Positions 55,219-62,894 of a stretch of 64,000 nucleotides of DNA are shown here, piece by piece. The DNA comes from Bacteroides sp. 51 (GTDB taxonomy: Bacteria; Bacteroidota; Bacteroidia; Bacteroidales; Bacteroidaceae), in assembly GCF_010500965.1 (NCBI RefSeq), contig NZ_QVMI01000007.1, positions 62,001 to 126,000 on the forward strand, written 5' to 3'. Below the pieces are notes generated by a model, which was given only the letters and a program-made list of their open reading frames with translations, was not told where the DNA came from and did no database searches. Numbering within the stretch: position 1 is the stretch's first letter; each line of letters starts with the position of its first letter. The position numbers were made by a program, and so were the translations under genes.

Positions 55219-55265
55219 AACCACAGGTTAGCGGATTTAGTTTATACTACCCGTTAACCTGTGGT
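55219..55265. terminator. Bidirectional terminator between LruC gene 2 and the MFS pump
   Basis: AACCACAGGTTA (55219-55230) and TAACCTGTGGTT (55254-55265) form a perfect 12-bp stem. T-rich tails exist on both sides. The right arm lies inside the MFS gene, encoding its last residues (KPQVN). Confidence 0.8.
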
Positions 55266-56470
55266 TTATTTACTGTTGATAGTTTCTTCCGCTCATCAAT
55301 ACGTACGAAGATCACTGTAAATGCAAATAAACAACACAGGAAAAAAGATATTCCCACAGTCTCAACTGAACCATTGCTCAGTGCATTGGAAACGATAGAG
55401 CAGATGAACGCTACAAGCAGTTGGATGGACCCGAAAAGTGCGGAAGCCGTACCACTGTTGTTAACAAACGGGGTAATAGCCAGTTCCGTGGTAGTCGGGA
55501 AAAGTATACCGATAGGGAATATGTAGAAGAACAATGCAAAAAGAATAAGGTAGATATTGGCATTCATCCACATCAATACCAGCAACACAGCACTAATAAA
55601 AAACATAAAGATGATAGAGAGCTTAACCAGCTTATTTACCGGGATGGACTTCTGTAAATAGCTTGTCAGATAGGAAGCCAACATCAATCCAAAGGCATTG
55701 ATGGCAAAGATCACGCTAAAAGCGTTATTAGATAATTTACCGTACTCCATGATCAGGAATGGTCCATTAGCCACATAAATCATTAAAGCTCCGTTGGCTA
55801 TACCGGCTATAAGCGAGTAAATAAAGAACTTCTTTACTCGTAGAATGCTTATATAATCTCTAAAGACATTGGTTTTGCTATTTTCCGGAACCAAGCGCGG
55901 TTTATGGGTTTCGGGCAAAGCAAACATAGTGAATAAAAACATGATTATACCCAGAATTACTAAAACAGCAAATAAAGCCTCCCAGGAAAACAATCTCAGA
56001 ATGCCGTTCCCGGCAATAGGAGCAATAATAGGAGCAATACCCATGATCAATGCCAGAAGCGAGAAGATTTTTAGGGTGTCCGACTTATCGAAATAATCAG
56101 TAACCACAGCACGTGCAATAACAACTCCACCACAGCCACCAATGGCCTGAACGAAGCGAATCACCCATAATTGTTCAACAGTCTGAGCATAGATACAAGC
56201 CACAGAAGCAACTATAAATATAGCCAATGACATCAATATGGGTTTCTTACGTCCGAATTTATCTGCCAATGGTCCCCATATAAGTTGACCGATAGCAAAA
56301 CCGCCCAGAAAAGTCGACAAGGATATTTGCACATTATTAATTGGCGTATTGAATGCATCTGCAATTTGAATAAATCCGGGTAAGTAGAGGTCGATACTCA
56401 AAGGTTCCAAAGCGGTAAGCAATGCAAGAATGAGGATCACAACCCACTGAATCAAAGTAAAATTTTTCAT
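55247..56470 (-). CDS. Bcr/CflA-family MFS multidrug efflux pump
   Basis: A 407-residue MFS transporter with 12 hydrophobic segments. The drug/H+ antiporter signature is DKFGRKKPILMSLAIF, preceded by SIDLYLPGFIQIADAF, and GGCGGVVIARAVVTDYF is the Bcr/CflA motif C region. Members expel drugs such as bicyclomycin or chloramphenicol; the substrate here is not known. A promoter TACTTTTG lies at 56496-56489. The AraC-type regulator follows upstream on the same strand. Confidence 0.9.
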   Translation of the reverse strand: MKNFTLIQWVVILILALLTALEPLSIDLYLPGFIQIADAFNTPINNVQISLSTFLGGFAIGQLIWGPLADKFGRKKPILMSLAIFIVASVACIYAQTVEQLWVIRFVQAIGGCGGVVIARAVVTDYFDKSDTLKIFSLLALIMGIAPIIAPIAGNGILRLFSWEALFAVLVILGIIMFLFTMFALPETHKPRLVPENSKTNVFRDYISILRVKKFFIYSLIAGIANGALMIYVANGPFLIMEYGKLSNNAFSVIFAINAFGLMLASYLTSYLQKSIPVNKLVKLSIIFMFFISAVLLVLMWMNANIYLILFALFFYIFPIGILFPTTTELAITPFVNNSGTASALFGSIQLLVAFICSIVSNALSNGSVETVGISFFLCCLFAFTVIFVRIDERKKLSTVNKPQVNG

Positions 56471-56488
56471 TTCTTATTATTTTGGTTG

Positions 56489-56496
56489 CAAAAGTA
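56489..56496 (-). promoter_or_regulatory. Probable -7 element of the MFS gene
   Basis: TACTTTTG on the minus strand, 19 nt upstream of the ATG at 56470. Confidence 0.5.
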
Positions 56497-56555
56497 GGCA
56501 GGATATCCGGAAGAGCTCTTGCACGTTTGGGCCGATTACTTGGACAAATCCGCTT

Positions 56556-57410
56556 TTATTGATCGCGGAACTCCGTTGGAGTGGTTCCGGTTTGTTGTTT
56601 AAAGAAACGGGTAAAGTAGGCAGGCTCACTAAATCCTAGGTCAAAAGCGATTTCTTTCAGGCTTTTCTGCCCCAGGCGGATTTCTTTTTTTATTTCCAGG
56701 ATCAGGCGATCCTGCAAATGCTGTTTCACTGTCTTCCCTGTGCGTACGGTGGATGTTTCGTTCAACTTTCGAATGGATACCCCAAGCTGACGGGCATAGA
56801 AATCACTTTCCCGTTGGTGGATAAAGTTGGTATCAATAAGCCGCATCAGTTTTCCAATTGCCAGCTCATTACGGTTCTTGCTTTGATCCATACTGTCGAA
56901 TAAAGAACAAATATGATAGAGAAATGCCTGCATATAGCTCTCCATCAACAGGATTCTATTGTTGCGATCGCGCTCTTTCAGCATCAATTGCAGTAATTGC
57001 TGCAATGTATCTTTTGTATCCGGAGGTAGGGAGATAAAAACATTAGAGAAGTAACCATTCAGGAGATCAGAGTTCAGGCGTTGGTTGATGTTGAAGAAGT
57101 TATCATTGTGTATGGCAAAGACATATCCCTGTTTATCGCGGATATCGAGCATATCAATCTGCCCTGGGAAAAGCACAACTACCTGATTATCCTGAATAGT
57201 ATATTCATTGAAATCGAGAAAGTAGGTATTATTCTTCCCGGCATCCATAAACCAGATTACCTGATGGAAGTCGTACCTCTGATAATCATCAAAGATTCCG
57301 CCTTCGGCCTCTTCCAGGCTATAAACTTCGATAAACTGTTCGCCGGACAATGTTCGAAGTAATTCTGTATGGGAATTCATACCGGCACGTTGTTCACTAT
57401 CTTTCAACAT
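56556..57410 (-). CDS. AraC-family transcriptional regulator
   Basis: A 284-residue regulator. The N-terminal half is a cupin-like sensing domain (EYTIQDNQVVVLFPGQIDML). The C-terminal 100 residues hold the two AraC helix-turn-helix motifs (LGVSIRKLNETSTVRTGKTV and LKEIAFDLGFSEPAYFTRFF) and end with the typical QQTGTTPTEFR. The ATG at 57410 overlaps the ATPase gene by 14 nt; an ATG at 57380 is an alternative start. It may control the adjacent MFS pump. Confidence 0.92.
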   Translation of the reverse strand: MLKDSEQRAGMNSHTELLRTLSGEQFIEVYSLEEAEGGIFDDYQRYDFHQVIWFMDAGKNNTYFLDFNEYTIQDNQVVVLFPGQIDMLDIRDKQGYVFAIHNDNFFNINQRLNSDLLNGYFSNVFISLPPDTKDTLQQLLQLMLKERDRNNRILLMESYMQAFLYHICSLFDSMDQSKNRNELAIGKLMRLIDTNFIHQRESDFYARQLGVSIRKLNETSTVRTGKTVKQHLQDRLILEIKKEIRLGQKSLKEIAFDLGFSEPAYFTRFFKQQTGTTPTEFRDQ

Positions 57411-58842
57411 TCTTCTTTAATCGTAAGTAATGGCTGATAGACTTGGGTAGTTCCTCTTCATAGTGGGTAACCATAATCAGAGTAGTGCCCGGGCGTGTAC
57501 AGTAGTTCTCGATTATCTCCTTCACCCGATTGCGATTGGCGGGGTCCAGTCCATGAAACGGTTCGTCCAGAATGAGTAGCTCCGGGTCTTTGACAAAAGC
57601 ACGCGCCAGTAAGGCAAGGCGTTGTTCACCCGAAGAGAGTTGCAGAAATGGCTTGTCTTTGAGTTCAGCAATATTGAATCGTTCCATCCATGCTTCGCAC
57701 GTCACTAAATCGTCGGTTGACGGGCGTTTATATAAACCGATGGAATCGTGTAAGCCGGAAGCTACGATCTCGATAGCGGGAATGTTTTTCAGATAGGCCC
57801 GGTGCATCTCGGGCGAGACATAGCCTATCCGCTTTTTAATATCCCAAATGCTTTCGCCTGTTCCGCGTTTACGTCCGAAAAGACTGATATCGCAAGCGTA
57901 GGATTGAGGGTTGTCGGCACAGATCAGGCTGAGTAAGGTTGATTTTCCTGAGCCGTTATCGCCACATAATGCCCACTTCTCTCCCCGGCGGATGGTCCAG
58001 TCAAGGTCTTTAAGAATGGTACGGTCGCCATAACGGATATTGACTTTATTTAGCCGTACGACCTCGGTTGCAGGCACAGAATCATGTTTAATTGGGTTCT
58101 CATGCAGGTTCTTAGTGGGTGTTTCCCGAGATGCCTCGTTATGAGTGGACAGATAGACATCAAGTTCCACCTTTGCACCGACAAGGCCTTGGTGTACAGG
58201 GACAATATGAGTGATAAAGGAGGGCATTACGGAGGTGGCAGACAGAACCAATATAATCTGTAGATGTTCCAGTGTAGACAGTTCATCTAATAACATATTC
58301 AGGCTATGGCGTGCATCGACATCCAGACCGATGAAAGGGTTATCTATAATCAGAACACGGGGAGCTGTGATCAGGGCTTTTATCAGTTGAAATTTACGGA
58401 GTTCGCCGCTGGAAAGAAGAATGATCTTTTTGTCCAGCAAGGATTCCATATGAAACAACCGGAAGAAGTATTGGCAGAGTTGCTCATTATCTACCGTACC
58501 GAGCTGCTCGCGGACAGTCGGAGCATCTTCCTGATCGGTAGAGTTCCAGCGTTGCTGATAATAGTAGTTGGCATCGGCAGATCCGTAGGTATCCCGAAAG
58601 GTTATGTACTTTACATTATCGTATATGGTTTGCGATACGGAGGGTGAAAAGTCATAGCTTAGTTTCCCTTCTTTTAGCGGATATTTACCCAACAGGGTAT
58701 CCACTAAGATACTTTTTCCGGCTCCGTTGGGTCCTATGATGGCGATGTGTTCGCCCTGACCGATTTCTATATCTATAGGCTTTTTGAGGCGCACAAGCGG
58801 ATTGCGCGCCACACCGCCTTTGAGTTCGATTATATGTGTCAT
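57397..58842 (-). CDS. Twin ATP-binding-cassette protein (ModF-like)
   Basis: A 481-residue protein with two ABC ATPase domains and no membrane span. Domain 1: Walker A IGPNGAGKSILVDTL, signature LSSGELRKFQL, Walker B VLIIDNPFIGLD. Domain 2: CGDNGSGKSTLLSL, LSSGEQRLALLA, ELLILDEPFHGLD. It resembles E. coli ModF. I prefer the ATG at 58842 to a TTG at 58851. The -7 box TATCTTTG (58856-58849) ends only 7 nt before this ATG, so the mRNA may be nearly leaderless. Confidence 0.88.
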   Translation of the reverse strand: MTHIIELKGGVARNPLVRLKKPIDIEIGQGEHIAIIGPNGAGKSILVDTLLGKYPLKEGKLSYDFSPSVSQTIYDNVKYITFRDTYGSADANYYYQQRWNSTDQEDAPTVREQLGTVDNEQLCQYFFRLFHMESLLDKKIILLSSGELRKFQLIKALITAPRVLIIDNPFIGLDVDARHSLNMLLDELSTLEHLQIILVLSATSVMPSFITHIVPVHQGLVGAKVELDVYLSTHNEASRETPTKNLHENPIKHDSVPATEVVRLNKVNIRYGDRTILKDLDWTIRRGEKWALCGDNGSGKSTLLSLICADNPQSYACDISLFGRKRGTGESIWDIKKRIGYVSPEMHRAYLKNIPAIEIVASGLHDSIGLYKRPSTDDLVTCEAWMERFNIAELKDKPFLQLSSGEQRLALLARAFVKDPELLILDEPFHGLDPANRNRVKEIIENYCTRPGTTLIMVTHYEEELPKSISHYLRLKKNVER

Positions 58843-58848
58843 CGGTGG

Positions 58849-58856
58849 CAAAGATA
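58849..58856 (-). promoter_or_regulatory. Promoter -7 element of the twin ATPase
   Basis: TATCTTTG on the minus strand, ending 7 nt before the ATG at 58842. Confidence 0.6.
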
Positions 58857-58910
58857 GTAACTATCTGCCGACCTGAGACTGATTAGTCTATATTTTTGGT
58901 TACTTCTTTT

Positions 58911-58995
58911 ATTAACCGCAGAGTTGCGCAGATTAACGCAGAGATATACATAGCGTTTAAAACTCTGCGTTAATCTGCGCAACTCTGCGGTTAAT
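58911..58995. repeat. 33-bp perfect inverted repeat
   Basis: Arms at 58911-58943 and 58963-58995 are exact reverse complements around a 19-nt loop. The arm contains GCAGAGTTGCGCAGATTAAC. It lies between the twin ATPase and the GH67 gene, just after the GH67 stop, and may end or protect the GH67 transcript. Confidence 0.95.
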
Positions 58996-59008
58996 AAGAG
59001 TATTACAT

Positions 59009-61135
59009 TTATTTTACGAACAAGTCTTCTTCCTGTGCATTCTCGTGATTGCCAATATCCAAACGATATTGCTTCATACGCCCAAGGTCGTGCACCGGGC
59101 GTTCAATACCGTCAGGTATAGGGCGACGGGAGAACTCCTGAAAATAGAGCAAACAAGCATCCTTCCACCAAATGGCATCGCGGGTTTGTATTTTCAGTTT
59201 GCGTTGTACATCCCGGAAGCGTTGGGGATCGATGTATTTCTCTAGTGAGTCCCAGGTTTTCTGGAAGGAGCGTGCTTTCTGCACTCCCCGGTCATAGGTA
59301 TAGCAAAGTTCGTCCCAAAGCGTGCGACCGCTCTTCATCTGGTGATCCCAGGGGACATGATGGAACCAGAGAATCAGGTTCTCGGGACAGGTGGATATAT
59401 CATTGTATTGTTCGCCAAGCGGAGTGTGGTATTGGGCTGTTGCGTTACTTCCGGTATGGGTACGGTTGAAGCCAATGCCGTCCAGGTCGGCTTTGTGGTA
59501 GTAACTTGGCATCCAGTCGGGGCGGGCGCCGGGAATATCGCACCACGGTTCGGGTCCATAGTGATGGCCCCAGGCAAATAGATGGTGAAGTCCAAGAGGC
59601 ATCATGTATTCCACAACGGCTTCGCGGGATTCGAGCAGCAAGGTTGAGAGTTGAGAGTTGACAGTTGAGAGTTGAGAGTTGGGCTGCGCGGTGTTTTGTT
59701 TATTGGGGGTAATGGAATTAAGAGATGTGGATGCTGGGGATTCAAAGGTGAGTGCAATCCATTCGTTTGCAATTTCTTCGGAGGTGAGCTCGTGGTTCCA
59801 TGCCAGGCGCCCAAAGGCATACCAGTTGGCTTGGGCAAGGTGATGTCCGCACCAGTTGGTGTCTGTTCCGATATTCGTTACTCCGGCTATGGCGGTGATT
59901 TTCTGTGGGTAGAGGGTACCATCGGTTATTTTGGCAACGGTGGAACCGAAGCCTTGCTGGTAGGTGTCGCTGTCCAGGCATTCTTTCCACATGGGGGCAA
60001 GGTAGGCTACGTGATTGGCGAAGCCCAGGTACTCTTGTGTGATTTGTACTTCGGGCATGACCGGAGTGTTCTTCATGGCACCGAATAGCGGACTGAATGG
60101 TTCACGGGGCTGAAAGTCGACTGGGCCGTTCTTTACTTGTATGATTACATTGTCGCGGAATTGTCCGTCGAAAGGCATGAACTCCTGGTAGGCTTGCTTG
60201 GCGCGGTCACCATCGCCGGGGTTATAGACGAATGCACGCCACATGACTATGCCTTTATGGGGCTTCAATGCATCGGCTATCATGTTAGCACCATCTACAT
60301 GTGTGCGTCCGAAATCTTGCGGACCGGGAAGACCTTCTGAATTGGCTTTCACCAGGAAGCCGCCAAAGTCGGGGATGAGTTTATAGATTTCATTGGCTTT
60401 ATCCTTCCACCAACGTTGCACGGCCTTATCCAGCGGGTCGGAGGTGGGGAGTCCACCCAACTCGGCAGGCGAGGAGAAGTTGATGGACAGGTAGACTTTG
60501 ATTCCATAGGGACGGAATATATCGGCCAATGCTTTTACTTTCTCCAAATAGGTTGCCGAGAGAATCTGGGGGCTGGCGTTCACGTTATTCAACACCGTAG
60601 CGTTGATGCCGATGGAGGCATTGGCGCGGGCGTAGGCTTCGTAACGGGGAGAAACTACGGCCGGTAGCTCATCCCAATTCCAGAGTGATTGTCCCGCGTA
60701 ACCACGCTCTACGGTTCTGTCCAGGTTATCCCAGTGATTGAGGATGCGGATGTTGTAACGGGGCGATTCCAGGATTTGCAACTCTCCCCCAGCCTGCCCT
60801 AGCTCTTGCAAGCGCAGTAGGTGGTAGGCGCCGTATAGTATGCCTTGTCCGGTGGGCGATTCAATAGATATGCCGTTCTTCGGATGGCGACGAATCGTGT
60901 AGCTATCTGCCGGCAGTTGGCTGAATGGCTTTGTGCGTTGAATGTTCAAGGATACGGGTTCTCCCCTCCAATGCATGCGTAGTTCTTTTGCCGCAATGTC
61001 CGTCACCGGAGACGGTTTGTTGCAGGTTACGGTGGCACTGGCATCTGCCGTGGCGCGCAACCACAGGCGGCTACCGTCTTCGGCGGATGCATATCCGGCG
61101 ATTAGTAGTAAGAGGAGGGAAAGAAGTTTTTTCAT
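59009..61135 (-). CDS. GH67 alpha-glucuronidase
   Basis: A 708-residue enzyme with a signal peptide (about 1-18). Typical segments are the N-terminal domain (GILYGAYHLLRLQELGQA), the catalytic barrel (WRAFVYNPGDGDRAKQAYQE, VIIQVKNGPVDFQPREPFSP), and the C-terminal LHHLFAWGHHYGPEPWCDIP. GH67 removes 4-O-methyl-glucuronic acid from xylo-oligosaccharides. Between ...ALTFE and LLESREAVVEYM lies an extra stretch of about 30 residues containing NSQLSTVNSQLSTL, encoded by a 7-nt tandem repeat at 59643-59681. It shares the strand with GH43 and GH10, giving a glucuronoxylan set. Confidence 0.95.
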   Translation of the reverse strand: MKKLLSLLLLLIAGYASAEDGSRLWLRATADASATVTCNKPSPVTDIAAKELRMHWRGEPVSLNIQRTKPFSQLPADSYTIRRHPKNGISIESPTGQGILYGAYHLLRLQELGQAGGELQILESPRYNIRILNHWDNLDRTVERGYAGQSLWNWDELPAVVSPRYEAYARANASIGINATVLNNVNASPQILSATYLEKVKALADIFRPYGIKVYLSINFSSPAELGGLPTSDPLDKAVQRWWKDKANEIYKLIPDFGGFLVKANSEGLPGPQDFGRTHVDGANMIADALKPHKGIVMWRAFVYNPGDGDRAKQAYQEFMPFDGQFRDNVIIQVKNGPVDFQPREPFSPLFGAMKNTPVMPEVQITQEYLGFANHVAYLAPMWKECLDSDTYQQGFGSTVAKITDGTLYPQKITAIAGVTNIGTDTNWCGHHLAQANWYAFGRLAWNHELTSEEIANEWIALTFESPASTSLNSITPNKQNTAQPNSQLSTVNSQLSTLLLESREAVVEYMMPLGLHHLFAWGHHYGPEPWCDIPGARPDWMPSYYHKADLDGIGFNRTHTGSNATAQYHTPLGEQYNDISTCPENLILWFHHVPWDHQMKSGRTLWDELCYTYDRGVQKARSFQKTWDSLEKYIDPQRFRDVQRKLKIQTRDAIWWKDACLLYFQEFSRRPIPDGIERPVHDLGRMKQYRLDIGNHENAQEEDLFVK
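59643..59681. repeat. GTTGAGA heptanucleotide tandem repeat inside GH67
   Basis: Five and a half units of GTTGAGA (one reads GTTGACA). The frame stays open because three units equal 21 nt. A change of one or two units would shift the frame. Confidence 0.95.
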
Positions 61136-61154
61136 ATTCTGGTTCTGTTTTATT

Positions 61155-61718
61155 TTACCATTTATCCCAAGGGTATTTAACGCCCCATTCTTTGCGTAGA
61201 TTGTCCATAAGCGTCATTACCCACAGGGTTTCGGCATGGGGCATGTATGGAGATTCGATCCAACCATTGTTCAGGGCCTCTATGCAGGCGTACACTTGAT
61301 ATTCGTATCCGGTGATTTGCCTGGGGGCATCGTATTGGGCGATAAGTTGGTAGTCCTGATCGACCACTTTTATTTGTTGCGGGTTGTTACAGTTCTCTAC
61401 GATGAGGTGGCCTTTCGTGCCGGAGATGATGCCCTGCCTGTCGGTCTTGGCGAGCATGGTGCTATGCAATACAGCCATACGGCCATCGTTATAGACGAGG
61501 GTGATGCTTTCCTGTGCGTCCATTCCGGTATCTATTTTCACACACGAGGAAACGATTTCTTTGATATCGGTGCCGAATGCCATCAAAGCGAAGTTGATGG
61601 GATAGACGCCCAGGTCGAGCAGGGCGCCGCCTGCGAGTTCGGGCATCCCGGCAATGGTGATGGCCATCTTCTCGGCTATCCAACCGGAACCGATGATTGC
61701 TAGTTTTAGTTTACTCAT
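61155..61718 (-). pseudogene. Gfo/Idh/MocA oxidoreductase with internal deletion
   Basis: A 187-residue frame from the ATG at 61718. The first 25 residues are the start of the NAD-binding fold (LAIIGSGWIAEKMAITIAG) and from about residue 28 it continues with the C-terminal sheet domain (AGGALLDLGVYPINFALMAF), but the roughly 140 residues expected between are absent. Family members are about 330 residues. The joint is near 61634-61643 and there is no frameshift. NAD binding and catalysis should be lost (the EKP lysine motif is missing). It follows the GH43 gene on the same strand by 23 nt. Confidence 0.8.
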
Positions 61719-61741
61719 GGTGGTTACAGGATTAGAAAAAC

Positions 61742-62728
61742 TTAAACCTCGCTGCGGCACGTTGCCGCGCCTTCGATAGTCTTTATGGTTCCATCCGGGT
61801 TATACTCCAGTTCCACGACTTTCAGGCTGCGCAACCAGGTACGTCCGCCGGAGGGTACACTATCGTGGTGGAAAAGATACCACTTTCCTTTGAATTCTAC
61901 AATAGAGTGGTGCGTTGTCCATCCCACAACGGGAGTCAGTATGACGCCCTGATAGGTAAATGGCCCGTAGGGATTATCGCCGATGGCATAGCAGATCATG
62001 TGTGTATCGCCGGTGGAATAGGAAAAGTAATATTTCCCGTTGTATTTATGCATCCAGGATGCTTCAAAAAACCGGTGTTCATTGCCGGCGGTAAGGGGTT
62101 TACCGTCTTTATCGAGTATGATAACTGCGCGGGGGGCTTCGGCAAATTCGAGCATATCTTCTCTTAAGCGGGCCACGCGCGGGGGGATTGCCGGTTCGTC
62201 ATCTGCCGGGAAGGTGGCGCATTCCAGTGCTTTATTGTCGCGGTAACGTTGCAGTTGGCCGCCCCACAGACCGCCGAAATACATATAGTGGTTTCCGTCG
62301 CCATCGTCGAGTACGGCGGGGTCCATGCTGTAACTGCCTTTCATGGGGTTGTCCAAAGGAATAAAGGGACCTTCGGGGCGCTCGCTGACGGCCACTCCGA
62401 TACGGAAAATATCGTTCTGGTCTTTCAGGGGAAAGTACATATAGTACTTGCCGGCCTTGAAAGCGACATCGCAATCCCATAGCTGACGCCCGGCCCAGGG
62501 GATGTCTTCGGTACGGAGAACCACGCCGTGGTCTGTAACTTCGCCGTCGGCATCCTGCATGGAGAAGACGTGATAGTCCTTCATGTTGAAATGGTCGCCA
62601 TTATCGTTCTCGGGGATTCCGCTTTCCCAATCGTGAGAGGGGTAAATAAAGAGTTTACCGTTAAATACGTGTACCGATGGATCGGCCATATAGTCATTTG
62701 GTACGAGATACCGTGCTTCTTTTTTCAT
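61742..62728 (-). CDS. GH43 beta-xylosidase/arabinofuranosidase-type enzyme
   Basis: A 328-residue five-bladed propeller with the usual catalytic set: base in NDYMADPSVHVFNGKL, transition-state Asp in YSMDPAVLDDGDGNHYMYF, acid in FFEASWMHKYNGKYYFSYS. No signal peptide is evident, so it is probably intracellular. It acts on xylo- or arabino-oligosaccharides. The last residues (EGAATCRSEV) are encoded across a GCGGCAACGTGCCGC palindrome. Between it and GH10 lies palindrome array C. Confidence 0.92.
   Translation of the reverse strand: MKKEARYLVPNDYMADPSVHVFNGKLFIYPSHDWESGIPENDNGDHFNMKDYHVFSMQDADGEVTDHGVVLRTEDIPWAGRQLWDCDVAFKAGKYYMYFPLKDQNDIFRIGVAVSERPEGPFIPLDNPMKGSYSMDPAVLDDGDGNHYMYFGGLWGGQLQRYRDNKALECATFPADDEPAIPPRVARLREDMLEFAEAPRAVIILDKDGKPLTAGNEHRFFEASWMHKYNGKYYFSYSTGDTHMICYAIGDNPYGPFTYQGVILTPVVGWTTHHSIVEFKGKWYLFHHDSVPSGGRTWLRSLKVVELEYNPDGTIKTIEGAATCRSEV
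61754..61768. repeat. GCGGCAACGTGCCGC palindrome at the 3' end of GH43
   Basis: A hairpin of the same family as 41857 and 43513, here inside the last eight codons of GH43. Confidence 0.85.
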
Positions 62729-62795
62729 ATCCTTATTCCTATTTTAATTTTTGGTTTTTGGTTTTCATGTAAATGCTTATTTCATTTGCCCTCTG

Positions 62796-62853
62796 ACACC
62801 CGGGTGTGAAGGGAGTTGACACCCGGGTGTCAGGTGCCTTCACACCCGGGTGT
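62796..62853. repeat. Phased palindrome array C (3 x ACACCCGGGTGT, 23-bp period)
   Basis: Copies at 62796-62807, 62819-62830 and 62842-62853, all perfect; spacers GAAGGGAGTTG and CAGGTGCCTTC. It lies between the GH10 and GH43 genes of the xylan locus. Confidence 0.97.
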
Positions 62854-62894
62854 CAGCGAATGTAAGAAACCGGCATTCAACGTATAGTCCGTTT

